NCBI GenBank assembly: GCA_905182985.1
Contig: CAJJDN010000158.1
Coordinates: 160,362-224,361 of the forward strand
Origin: Paramecium sonneborni
Taxonomy: Eukaryota; Ciliophora; Oligohymenophorea; Peniculida; Parameciidae
DNA length: 64,000 bases
Direction of reading: 5' to 3'
Below are positions 40,286-51,866 of the stretch, one piece after another. Under the pieces are notes generated by a model. The model did no database searches, was not told the origin of the DNA, and worked only from the letters and a program-made list of their open reading frames with translations. The position numbers and the translations under genes were made by a program. Numbering within the stretch: position 1 is the stretch's first letter; the number at the start of each line of letters is the position of its first letter.

Positions 40286-41969
40286 GCCCAAAAATCAAAA
40301 TAGAAATAAGTCTAATCAATTAGAAACTTATAGAATAGATTCCTACTCTAAGAAAGAGAAAAAAAATTTCATAAAAATTACATGGAAATATTGATTTAAT
40401 GAATTCTTATTTATAAATTTAGTTATATTAGTAAATATCATATCATTTGGAACTTTAAAACCTTAATAGAATGCTTTCCAAAAAATTGAAAAAGTGAATT
40501 TAAAAGTTTTGATTTAATAACTTCTAATTGAATTTATTAATACAATGTAAAGATTGATAAAATGTATGATGTGATGTGTTATTATCAACTATGATAACCA
40601 AATAAGTAAATTTAATAAAAACAACATCTATAAAGTATTTTTATATTTGTATTATAAAATATTTCCTTTCAATCAAAGTAGCTGTTCTGGGTTATCATTA
40701 ATACAAATATGAGTTNTATAATCATTCTTAAATCTTTGCAAAATCATATGTGTTTCCTGTTGAAAAAAACTATTGATCACCACATAATTTTTCATTTTCT
40801 TATTATATATTTAAGTCATTTTTCAATCTATATTAAATATTTCTTCCCCTTATTAAAAAATTCTTAATTTCCTATATTAGCTTTTTTATTTGCATTTATT
40901 GATTTTTAATAAATACAATGACTTTAGAATTAAAGAAATCCTATTCATTTTGGTAATTCAATTATTTTACAAAAATTTTACTATTTAGATTTAATTGGCA
41001 ACATTAACAAAAAATAAAGCCAAAATCAATTTATAAATATTCATTAATTTCCTTTCATTTTATAAATTTCTAAAAATTGATTAATATAATTATCTTATAG
41101 ATTTCTCTAATAGAATTTAGGCTCATATTTTATCAGATTTTTATGTTCAAAACCCCGCCAATCTTGAAAAATTTTCATTAATTAAATTATCTGACAATAA
41201 TTCAGGAAAAAGAGTTGGCTTAAAGCCAAATTCCATAAATACCGAATTATTAAACTACAAGTTTTCTAGAACAAATGCCTTCTCTTAATATAATAAGTTT
41301 TAGTTCTGTTTATAATGAGCAAATATAACATTATCGGAATTTAGAGATATTAATATAGAGAGTTTAAACATAATTAGAAAGTATTCTTATGGAATGGGGT
41401 GAAAGAAGGGAATTTTTTATAATATTCAAATATAATGATTCTTTTGAACCCTTTATGAAGACTAAAATTTAAATTGAGAAGAAGGGATATCAGGGCTTTG
41501 AAAATCAGAAAGCTGTATATCAGAGCTTTGAAAATCAGAGCCCAAAAATCAAAATAGAAATAAGTCTAATCAATTAGAAACTTATAGAATAGATTCCTAC
41601 TCTAAGAAAGAGAAAAAAAATTTCATAAAAATTACATGGAAATATTGATTTAATGAATTCTTATTTATAAATTTAGTTATATTAGTAAATATCATATCAT
41701 TTGGAACTTTAAAACCTTAATAGAATGCTTTCCAAAAAATTGAAAAAGTGAATTTAAAAGTTTTGATTTAATAACTTCTAATTGAATTTATTAATACAAT
41801 GTAAAGATTGATAAAATGTATGATGTGATGTGTTATTATCAACTATGATAACCAAATAAGTAAATTTAATAAAAACAACATCTATAAAGTATTTTTATAT
41901 TTGTATTATAAAATATTTCCTTTCAATCAAAGTAGCTGTTCTGGGTTATCATTAATACAAATATGAGTT

Positions 41970-42326
41970 TTAATTTTTAGATATATGAATTTTTATTTAT
42001 TAATTGAATATAAAATATTATTAAACAATTTGTATATATAAATTTGTCATTTTTTATTAGAGAAATATTATTCTATTATAAATTGTTAAAGTTGAGTAAT
42101 TAATACTTAGATTTATATGTAAAATTAAAGATTTTGAAAATAAATTGAAAATTGATAGTTAGAATGACATTTATATATTTATATATATAATAAAATGAAG
42201 ATTAAATATTTTAATTATTTTTCATTATTATAAAAATTAGTATATCTTTTTGAGTAATTCATTAATTTGAAGTACTTATGTAATAATTTTTCATATCTTT
42301 ATTATATATTTTACAGTATAATAGAA
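41970..42326. other. Interval upstream of the LKR pseudogene
   Basis: Very AT-rich (TATA and poly-A/T-like runs). It may contain the former promoter of the plus-strand gene that follows, but no defined site can be called. Confidence 0.35.
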
Positions 42327-43988
42327 ATGGACAAATTATATATTGGTATAAGAGCTGAAGATAAATCGTATATGGAAAGAAGAACACCTATTCCCCCTCA
42401 TGATTGCAAGTATATAATGGAAAAAGTAAGTTAATTTAAAATATTGATAGCATAATCGAATTTAAATAGTAGTATAGCCTTCTACAAAGAGAATATTTAC
42501 AGATGATCAATATTTAGAGGTTGGATGCTTGGTTTAAGAAGATTTATAAATATGCAGAGCAATAATCTGTATAAAAGAAATCCCGCTAGAAAAATATATT
42601 GAAGGAATGACTTATTTAAATTGGTCTCATACTTTAGAAGCAGAACCATATAATATGCCAGGATGTGATGCTTAAGAAAAATATTAGACATTTAGAATAT
42701 GAAAGAATTTATGATGATAACGTAAACAAAAAATATACTAGATTAGGGTGTTAACATAACTTCATTTCCTTATGCAGGTATATCAGGAATTATAACATTT
42801 TTGAATGAATATGGTAAGTATTTATTAAAAAGAGATATGAATACTCCATTTTTATAAATAGGTCCAACATTTCAATATTATAATAAAAAAGATGCTTATG
42901 AACAATTAAAGAAAGAGGTCTTCCTAATAAATTAGGGTTGCCATTAATTATTGGAGTAATGGGTTCAACAGGATCATGTGGAAAAGGCTCATTAGAAGCA
43001 TTGTCATAACTTTAAATTACATTGATTAATCCAGAAGATTTAAAAATACTAGTAAGTAATCCAAATGATATAAAACATAAAAATACTATATATGTTTGTC
43101 CATTTAAGACTACACATCTTGTTAGACATAAACATGATTTGTATAAAGAATTTACATCATAAGATTATTATGAAAATCCACTAGATTGAACCAATTTTTC
43201 ATTAAATATACTTACCCTATCTCACTATTCTCGTTAATGATATTTATTGGGAGTACAAATTTCCTAGATATATTACTGATACCTAAATTTAAGTAAAAAT
43301 ATAACATATATTTAGGAATTAGTTGAATCTGGAAATAGTAGATTATAAGCTGTATGTGATGTTACTTGTGATCTAGAAGGTTCAATCTAATTCTTGAAAA
43401 AGTTTACAAATCCTGATCACCCTGTTTACTATTATAATCCAATTACTTAATCTATTCATGATGAATTCGATTTCTAATCACAAAATGATATTATGTATAT
43501 GTCCATAGATTTCTTACCATCTTAAATGCCATATGAAGCTAGTATGGATTTTGGAAAAGCACTTCGAGATATTGTTCCTTATTTAGCTTATTCAGATCCT
43601 AATAAACCTTTAGAAGAAAGTGGTTTACCACAATTTTTATAAAATGCAACCGTCACTCTACATGGTTAACTCACTTCTAAATTTGAATATATTAATGAAT
43701 TAAGGAAAATTAATGAAACTGAAAATGACCATCAAAAGTTTAAAATGATAACTTCATATTATTCAAATAAAATTAATGCAAATAAAGATAATACTATTGC
43801 AGATAATAAATCTTTTCCTTAATAATAAATGTAAACTCAATATTCATAATATTAGATCTGAATTGAATGCTTAAGAATACTAACCTGATAGAAATTCACA
43901 TATTTCTTATAATAGACAAACTAATGTAGAAGAAACTAGAAAAATCAATAATCAACAAACTTTTGATGTGCAGATCTAAATTTAATGA
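42327..43988 (+). pseudogene. Lysine-ketoglutarate reductase (AASS N-terminal type) pseudogene
   Basis: ATG at 42327 begins MDKLYIGIRAEDKSYMERRT, matching the start of the lysine-ketoglutarate reductase half of alpha-aminoadipic semialdehyde synthase, which condenses lysine with 2-oxoglutarate to saccharopine. Conserved stretches follow in order: QPSTKRIFTDDQYLEVGC, GMTYLNWSHTLEAEPYNMPG, SFPYAGISGIITFLNEYG, a GSTGSCGKGSLEAL nucleotide-loop-like segment, LVNDIYWEYKFPRYITDTQ, and IDFLPSQMPYEASMDFGKAL. Introns of 25, 25 and 23 nt are credible (42427-42451, about 42723-42747, about 43294-43316). Three single-nucleotide frame changes remain (near 42679, 42917 and 43189) that no GT...AG intron explains, and a fourth probably lies near 43857. 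No saccharopine dehydrogenase half is present. Probably inactive. Confidence 0.7.
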
Positions 43989-44721
43989 TTATTATCAATT
44001 TAGCTTTAATTTTATTTTCTATATTCATTCTTTTTGGTTTTAAATTTTTATCCTATTGTTTTACTAAATCTGAATTTTGATCTGTTCAATTTAATTAAAC
44101 TTAAAACATTACTAATTAAAGAAAAATGTTAAATTTATAAATAATTATAATTATTGTATTTTGTGTTGAGTAAACTAAAATATATATTGATGATTGAGAT
44201 CCTTAAATTTAATTATTTTAAAATCATATTTTGCAATTTCTTTTTAATTTAAAAAATTAGTTTTCCTTTTGCCATTTTTCATATTCCTAAAAGTATGTGC
44301 TATTTTCAATATACTAGAGCAGGTTTCAAACAAGAAAAAATAATTCATTCTTAACTTCCCATCCAAAACCCAGTATAACTTATATTATGTAAATTGTAAA
44401 TAGATGATAATTGATTGATGATATAATTACTAAATGTAGATTTTTTTCAATATTGATGATATAAACTTTTTTGTTTATTTTCAATTAGATATAAATCTGA
44501 AAATATATTTATTATTATTAGGATATTTCTTATTAATTTTCAAATATAATATTATTAATATTTAATGAATCTTAAAGTCTTGAATTTATTGATTTGTTAT
44601 TAAATTTGAGAAATCCTTAATATTAATAATAAAAAAATTTTAAGAGAATATAAAACTTAAAAATTTTACGTAGGTATATAATTTAATCGAATAAGTATTT
44701 TTAAAATAATGTATTATTAGT
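43989..44721. other. Convergent intergenic interval
   Basis: Lies between the 3' ends of the plus-strand LKR pseudogene and the minus-strand polo-kinase pseudogene. AT-rich, with nothing recognisable. Confidence 0.45.
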
Positions 44722-45945
44722 TCATTTCCAATTCCAATAAGTTAATAAGTTATAAATTAATTTTTCTAAGTTTAGCATCTGTTACAAGATCTCCTTAGTA
44801 TATTTAAGTCTAAAAATAAAGTAAACAAATACTTACATTTGGTCATTCCATCATTTTATGATTCTAAAGCAGTGTTCAAAATGTAATTCTGCTTTTTTCC
44901 TTTTTTATTAAGTGTTATCTTCTTAAACTATTTTATTCGAAAGAAAGCATGTTTAGTTTTCATTTATTTTTAACATAAACAATAGAGATTTGATTATCAT
45001 CAGATTAATCAATAATTTCTTTATCTGTACTAATTAATTATATCCATATCAAGATATTCTCTAAAATGTTCAAGTAATGTTACTTTCTATTATAAATCTC
45101 TTGAATAATCATATAATTATTATGTATTAATTTCATATGATTTATTATCTTATTTTTCTTCAATATATTCAAAATAAAATTATTTTAGATCTGCAATTAT
45201 TTGACTTGAATCATTAAAATCTATAACCACTCATTTCTTTATATTTTAAATTTTTTCTATAATATAATATAATTTTACATTAATTCATACCATTAGTTAT
45301 ACTAAGATGCTATATCAGGTAGTCTTTATTTGAAATGTTTAAGTTAATTAATATTTTAATCTATGACAAAGAAAGTGGACCAACTAAAGTTGAAATATGA
45401 GCAGATTTTTGAAAATTGAATTGGATGTCATTAACGAATGATATAAGTTGTAACTAAAGTAGGATTTTTACTTGGATCTATAATTAACATTTTTAGCATT
45501 ATTTGATATTACTACATGATCAGGGAATGTATATTAACATACTTTAATTTTCTTATATGTTGTTATATCTTAGGTTTCAAAAGAAGGTGTTTCTATTGAA
45601 AGTATAAATAATAACGCCAAATGACCATATATCTACTACATTAGAATGATCAGATTTGCCATCAAAATTTTAGAGGCTATGTAATTTAGAGTACAATATG
45701 TTGTTTTTTTTTACTCCATAAAAATCTAATTTAGTGGTTAATCGAAAATCTCCTAATTTTAATTCCATTCTGTCACATGATTCCCCTAATTTTATATTTC
45801 TATGAATAATTTTATTTTAATGAAGATATTTAAGTGAATGGAAGAATTGTAATATATAGCATTACACTTCAAATTTATACTTTTTATTAAATGTAAAAAG
45901 ATGATTCTAAAAATAGAATTTGATTATTTATAAATTATAAATATT
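44722..45945 (-). pseudogene. Polo-like kinase pseudogene, N-lobe missing
   Basis: The minus strand retains the polo-like kinase order: helix E LQFFHSLKYLHQNKIIHRNI, catalytic-loop KLGE, LKLGDFRLTTKLDFYGVKK, WSFGVIIYTF, FETQDITTYKKIKVCQYTFP, the linker-like LVGPLSLS, a polo-box segment (FNDSSQIIADLKQFYFEYIE and QQKVTLLEHFREYLDMDI), KTKHAFFRI, and a C-terminus RLKYTKEILQQML ending at TGA 44724-44722. Polo kinases drive mitotic entry and basal-body/centriole events. Here HRD is HRN and DFG is DFR, the glycine loop and N-lobe are absent, the kinase-to-polo-box linker is shortened, and segments lie in different frames. The remnant begins directly next to the stop of the amidase gene at 45949. Identification is confident; it is clearly nonfunctional as a kinase. 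Confidence 0.8.
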
Positions 45946-45948
45946 ATA

Positions 45949-47040
45949 TCATTCATCATCAAAGAATGTAATAGCTTCTTATCCTAATACTATAATTCTA
46001 TTATATTTAGCATTCATAATAACAGTTAGGAAAGTACCTTCATTATGGACTGGATATGTATTCATTATAGCATAAACACCAAACTCATTCATTAGATTAT
46101 TTTTCATTCCTTATAGTAGATTTTCTGCCTCAGTTCTTCTTGGATCATATTCTGGATCAGGTAACCAATGATCATAATTTGTTTAAACTAAATACTTAAT
46201 TCCAATTGAGGTATTTAACCTTATTGTTTGAAAAGTTTCTTATGATCCTCTTGTAATAATAACACCTTAATCTTTTTACATACCACTAACTATATTATAT
46301 AAACCACACCCTACTTCATTATTCTCAAGATATTAAACTACTTTTTCAAAAGTATTAAGTTTTTCATTGATTAAAATATCTCTAAAGACTTAAGTTAATG
46401 ATGGTAATCCTTTTTTAATATATGTCATAACTGATTCTTTAGTTAAATATTCGTCAATTCTCCAATTTTCTTCAAGAGCAACAACATTGTATTTCAATGC
46501 TGTAATAAATCCACCTTTAAACCAATACCAATCAACTACTTCTCCAATATTTTTTCCATCCTTTTTAATATATAAATGCAAAACTAAATTTCTTCCTTAT
46601 TTTGGTGCTTAATCCATGTTTCTTCCATGTATTACTTAATCATCTAATGATAACAAAACTCCTGTGCATTCTTAAAATTAATTAGTAATATGGGCAATCT
46701 CATGAAAATATGCCCAACCTGCCATATATTCAAATGTGATCTCTGGTCTATCCAATACTTCAATTATCCCTTCTAATTCTAAAGCATGTTCTGGGAAATT
46801 CTTTCTTAAAGCTTATGCTATAGTAGTATAGTCATCTTAGTTTAATACATCAAAAGAATGTTCATTATGAAAAGCAAATACTGGACCAAAAGTTTCTTCA
46901 TATCCATATAAATTAAGAACTAGTTGAACAGCCTCTTTCCATCGTTATTTTGGTGGAGCACTTAAATCTATTTCTAGTTCAGGAATATAAGTATAACAAT
47001 ATAATGTTGTGAATAGCACTAATAATAATTTATAATGCAT
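45949..47040 (-). CDS. Acid ceramidase/NAAA-family Ntn-hydrolase (N-acyl amidase), 363 aa
   Basis: An intact intronless frame runs from ATG (47040-47038) to TGA (45951-45949). A hydrophobic start (MHYKLLLVLFTTLYCYTYIP) looks like a signal peptide, so a lysosomal or secreted location is likely. The segment CTGVLLSLDDQVIHGRNMD contains the probable catalytic cysteine (about residue 134), which becomes the N-terminal nucleophile after self-cleavage, and the family's HGRNMD motif. Further family landmarks are DWYWFKGGFITALKYN and TNYDHWLPDPEYDPRRTEAE. Length matches human NAAA (about 360 aa). The expected activity is hydrolysis of the amide bond of N-acylethanolamines or ceramide; which substrate cannot be told. 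All tryptophans are TGG and Gln is often TAA, so the coding looks healthy beside decayed neighbours. Confidence 0.88.
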
Positions 47041-47542
47041 TCAATATATTTATACAATTTTGTCAATTAATTATTATTTTTATATAATTATATGATGACT
47101 TCATATTAACCATTTAATGACTTCATTATTAATTAGATTCTATTTTAATTTTATATTCCATCAATTACATCAATTAAAATTATTATTACTTAAAAATTAT
47201 TAGTGAGAAAATTCAAGGGATTAATAATCAATTTTAAATTCATAATTGTAAAATTCTTATATAAATTTATATATAATAAATACATAAAGAAGAGTTTAAT
47301 TAATAATTAAAATTTCAATAAAAACAAAATTTCATATTTTATGCTTAACTATTAATCTTTAAGTTACTCAATAATTTTTTATGATATCAATTAAATTTTT
47401 TTTTATAAATTTGGTTACAAAAGACTAAAGCTAAATTCAATTTTATCTGAAAAATTTAAATTTTCAATTAGTTTAGTAAAATAAACATAGATAGGTAGTT
47501 AAACAATAGTTATTTGTTAGGATTTTCAAAAATAAATTACTT
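47041..47542. other. Interval upstream of the amidase gene
   Basis: AT-rich; presumably holds the amidase promoter, but no site can be defined. No other coding frame is seen. Confidence 0.4.
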
Positions 47543-48183
47543 TCACTACAAAAAGTAACGCATTTATCTAAATTATTTGCTATAGGATTGCAATAAAAAC
47601 AATGTTAAAGTAAATAAGCTGCTAACTAATTAATAATTATCTAAACAATTTTTACACTTTCCTTTTCTTTTGATGAAACTTAAACAGGATTCTTAACAAC
47701 TATATTTATAAAAATGGCATCAATCTCCTATAATTAATTGCCCGTCATCACATTTCTTATCCTTTGCTATTATTTAATAAAAGATAAAAATATTTCATTC
47801 CAAATGTCCTTTTTCTATTGTATATATACAAATTATAATAAAACTTTATCACATACTAAATAAGACAATTAAACTTTGTTTTTCTAACATAATACTATCT
47901 TTACAAGACTTAAGTCTGAATTACAACCTTAATCATCATAAATTTCTGGTTGAGGGAATCCATAAGTATTTTACTACAACTAAACCATCTCCACTATTGT
48001 TTTACAAAAATAATTTTTTTGAGAGAATTCTGAAAACTTGCTAGCTAAATAAGCATTTGCATTATAATCGCATGATGAAGGGCCTCTTCTACAAAAACAT
48101 CTACATTACCTGTAATAATCAGTATCTGATTAATTACCCCAAACAATTTGTGCATGAAGCTTAAAATTCAAATCTGCACCCAT
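47543..48183 (-). pseudogene. Cysteine-rich secreted-protein remnant
   Basis: From ATG 48183-48181 the frame reads MGADLNFKLHAQIVWGNQSD, then DYYRQCRCFCRRGPSSCDYN and FPQPEIYDDQGCNSDLSL, with many cysteines. Further left (about 47.65-47.75 kb, another frame) comes KCDDGQLIIGD, an in-frame TGA, then CHFYKYSCQESCLSFIKRKG and CKNCLDNYQL, which resembles one DUF4215-type Cys-rich module. The frame change and internal TGA suggest a decayed gene related in style to the pseudogene at 15.6-19.1 kb. It has no obvious signal peptide, so the true start may be further upstream. Confidence 0.45.
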
Positions 48184-48391
48184 CAAAATAAATATTCATG
48201 TCCAGTTATTTATTTCTTATTATGTTTAAAATATATTTAGTATTATTTAAAGATTATTCAACCACTTTACTCTTTTCTATTTATATTTAATATTTTACTT
48301 TAAAAATCAATTTATTATTACTTAAAGTTTGTTCAACCTATTCATTCTTTTCTATTTAAGAAAATAATTTGATATTATTATAATCACACTA

Positions 48392-51348
48392 TTACAATTA
48401 AAAGAATAAAATAATTATAAAATTTTTATACCTATAAGCGAATGATGAATATTGTTTGCCCAGTTAAAAACCATAGAAGCATTATTGAAAGATTTTGTAT
48501 CTTCTATAATTGCGATGAAACTAAACGTGTCATGTGTGATGAATGCTATTCAGAATAACGACATAGTAATCATAGAGATTAGAAAAAAATAATTGAAGTA
48601 TTCGAATTCATTGGTGAGAAATCAAAAGAATGCCAAGATAGAATTATTTAGAAACTTGACTAATTATTTAATTAGATAGAATAATCATATCAAGACATAA
48701 AAAATGGATTGAATTAAAAATACCTATTATCAAAATTGCAAGTTCAAGAATATAATGGAGATCAAATCCATGAAGTTTTATGCCAAATGATAAAAATGGA
48801 AGAGTTATATGATCCCTTAAATGTAATAGTTAAAAATTTTTAAACTTTAATCTAAAATTTATAGGAATTTGAAGATGCATTAAATCTTCCTTCTTTAAAT
48901 TATATTCAATGTAGTAAAGAGAGCTAGCAGTAATCAGATAAATATTTTGAAAAAGGTAATTAATTTATATGAATTATAGGTTATTAATTATTTAATAGGG
49001 ATGAATTTTAATAAGCAATACAAATTTTAGATGAATCACTTAAATATAATGAAAAAAATATTTTATCTTTGTGGTGCAGATGTAATTATAAATCTATTTA
49101 GCCACTTGCTTAAGTTTTTTGAATGATTAAAATGATGCAATTAAATGGATAGATAAAGCATTATACATCGATCCAAATCATGTTGATTCTTTATATAGAA
49201 AATGTATAAATATTAAATAGATATAGCTGAATGTTTAAGTTTATTAGGAAAACATGAGGAAGCACTAAAAACTGTTGAAATAGCATTGTCTATTGATTCT
49301 TAAAACACTGATGATTATACAGAAAAGGTAATTTTCAAATTTAATCAATAGCTGAATGTCTAAGTTTATTAGGTAAACAAAAGGAATCACTCTAAATTTT
49401 AGAATTACTTTTATTTTAACATCCAAAAAATTTAGATTTTTTGTGGAGAAAAGGTAGTAGTGTATATTATTTATTAGCTGAATGTTTAAGCCTGTTAGGA
49501 GAATAAAAAGAAGCTATTAAATTGGTAGATCAGGTTTTGGCAATAAACCCTAATCATATTAATTCATTATCTAGAAGAGGTTTAGTTATTTAAAATTTTT
49601 AGCGTAGTGTTTATTGTTATAAGGTTAATAAATTGAAGCCTTATTATGGATAGAAAAAGGATTAAAAATAGATCCTGAACATATAAATTTATTGTATATT
49701 GGAGGTAATCGGATAATATTAATAAAGCTAAATGTTTGAATTTATTAGGCAGATAGAGAGAAGCAATCAAAATGATAGATAAATTACTCTAAAAAACTCT
49801 TCTCATATTGATGGATTAATAATAAAATGTATAAAATGAAGCTAACGGTTATATAGGTGATTGCTTAGTNTTACAATTAAAAGAATAAAATAATTATAAA
49901 ATTTTTATACCTATAAGCGAATGATGAATATTGTTTGCCCAGTTAAAAACCATAGAAGCATTATTGAAAGATTTTGTATCTTCTATAATTGCGATGAAAC
50001 TAAACGTGTCATGTGTGATGAATGCTATTCAGAATAACGACATAGTAATCATAGAGATTAGAAAAAAATAATTGAAGTATTCGAATTCATTGGTGAGAAA
50101 TCAAAAGAATGCCAAGATAGAATTATTTAGAAACTTGACTAATTATTTAATTAGATAGAATAATCATATCAAGACATAAAAAATGGATTGAATTAAAAAT
50201 ACCTATTATCAAAATTGCAAGTTCAAGAATATAATGGAGATCAAATCCATGAAGTTTTATGCCAAATGATAAAAATGGAAGAGTTATATGATCCCTTAAA
50301 TGTAATAGTTAAAAATTTTTAAACTTTAATCTAAAATTTATAGGAATTTGAAGATGCATTAAATCTTCCTTCTTTAAATTATATTCAATGTAGTAAAGAG
50401 AGCTAGCAGTAATCAGATAAATATTTTGAAAAAGGTAATTAATTTATATGAATTATAGGTTATTAATTATTTAATAGGGATGAATTTTAATAAGCAATAC
50501 AAATTTTAGATGAATCACTTAAATATAATGAAAAAAATATTTTATCTTTGTGGTGCAGATGTAATTATAAATCTATTTAGCCACTTGCTTAAGTTTTTTG
50601 AATGATTAAAATGATGCAATTAAATGGATAGATAAAGCATTATACATCGATCCAAATCATGTTGATTCTTTATATAGAAAATGTATAAATATTAAATAGA
50701 TATAGCTGAATGTTTAAGTTTATTAGGAAAACATGAGGAAGCACTAAAAACTGTTGAAATAGCATTGTCTATTGATTCTTAAAACACTGATGATTATACA
50801 GAAAAGGTAATTTTCAAATTTAATCAATAGCTGAATGTCTAAGTTTATTAGGTAAACAAAAGGAATCACTCTAAATTTTAGAATTACTTTTATTTTAACA
50901 TCCAAAAAATTTAGATTTTTTGTGGAGAAAAGGTAGTAGTGTATATTATTTATTAGCTGAATGTTTAAGCCTGTTAGGAGAATAAAAAGAAGCTATTAAA
51001 TTGGTAGATCAGGTTTTGGCAATAAACCCTAATCATATTAATTCATTATCTAGAAGAGGTTTAGTTATTTAAAATTTTTAGCGTAGTGTTTATTGTTATA
51101 AGGTTAATAAATTGAAGCCTTATTATGGATAGAAAAAGGATTAAAAATAGATCCTGAACATATAAATTTATTGTATATTGGAGGTAATCGGATAATATTA
51201 ATAAAGCTAAATGTTTGAATTTATTAGGCAGATAGAGAGAAGCAATCAAAATGATAGATAAATTACTCTAAAAAACTCTTCTCATATTGATGGATTAATA
51301 ATAAAATGTATAAAATGAAGCTAACGGTTATATAGGTGATTGCTTAGT
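48392..51348. repeat. Direct duplication around single N (pair 6)
   Basis: Positions 48392-49869 and 49871-51348 are 1478-nt copies meeting at a single N (49870). They contain the 5' three quarters of the B-box/TPR gene. The left copy stops at the N while the right copy continues to the gene's end, as expected for overlapping contig ends. Confidence 0.92.
48442..49869 (+). CDS. B-box/TPR gene, truncated duplicate copy
   Basis: Identical to the first 1428 nt of the gene at 49921-51866 and cut off by the N at 49870. It most likely represents the same locus assembled twice and should not be counted as a second gene. See the full copy for structure. Confidence 0.6.
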
Positions 51349-51866
51349 TAAACAAGGCAATAAGTAAGAAGCTTTAAATTTGATTGATGAGACTTTAAAT
51401 AGTAATCCAAATAATTTTGATTTACTCTTCAAAAAAGGCATATAAATTTAATATTTTATAGCTGAAATTTTAGTAATTTCAGGGCAATAACTCCAAGCTT
51501 TAATTTGGATAAATAAAGCTTTAATTTTGAACTCAAAACATGTTGAACTTTTATCAATGAAAGGTAGAATTAAATAAAGGTGAATGCTTAAAAAAACTAA
51601 ATTTTACATAAATGTAATATATATGAATGATTAAGAATTATAAGCAATTAAATGGTTAGAATAAGCCTTGAAAATTGATCCAAAACATTTAAAATCATTA
51701 TTATCAAAAGGTTCATTTTCATTTAACTTTAGCAAATTGCTTATTTTTCATTAAAAATTATTAAGAAGCATCTAAATATTATGATTCAGTTTTGATAATT
51801 AACCCAAGTAATTTAGATGCTCAAAAAAAAAAACAACAATGTTTGAAATTTCTAAAGAAATAATGA
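49921..51866 (+). pseudogene. B-box zinc finger plus nine TPR repeats; probably decaying
   Basis: ATG at 49921 starts MMNIVCPVKNHRSIIERFCI. This continues as a B-box-like zinc finger (C-x5-H, CD/C-x2-C pairs, final H-x3-H within residues 6-48) and an alpha-helical linker (IQKLDQLFNQIEQSYQDI). About nine 34-residue TPR units follow, for example CLSFLNDQNDAIKWIDKALY, CLSLLGKHEEALKTVEIALS and CLNLLGRQREAIKMIDKLL. The gene ends at TGA 51864-51866. Tiny introns fall at the same place before successive units: 50561-50580, 50683-50705, 50807-50830, 50933-50956, 51059-51081, 51184-51206 and 51308-51335; one at 50435-50458 precedes unit 1. Frame slips remain near 50807 and 51273, and the intron-like segment at 51438 begins GC. 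It is therefore likely a pseudogene, or a gene with assembly errors. TPRs suggest a protein-interaction scaffold. Confidence 0.65.

Larger units (their letters stand above)
39463..41969. repeat. Direct duplication around single N (pair 5)
   Basis: Positions 39463-40715 and 40717-41969 are 1253-nt copies meeting at a single N (40716), apparently identical. They contain the small ORF at 39893-40117 and the 30-nt-period repeat at 40233-40285, each seen again 1254 nt further right. Probable contig overlap. Confidence 0.9.

Noticed and set aside
46390..46581. A 63-aa gene of its own
   Set aside because: Internal fragment of the 363-aa amidase, in the same frame.
50561..50830. Frameshifts at every TPR boundary
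   Set aside because: Most are removed by 20-28 nt GT...AG introns at equivalent positions; only the slips near 50807 and 51273 and the GC splice site remain unexplained.
49582..51249. Two identical 62-aa minus-strand ORFs (49582-49770 and 51061-51249)
   Set aside because: Antisense shadows of TPR units in the two assembled copies of one plus-strand gene.
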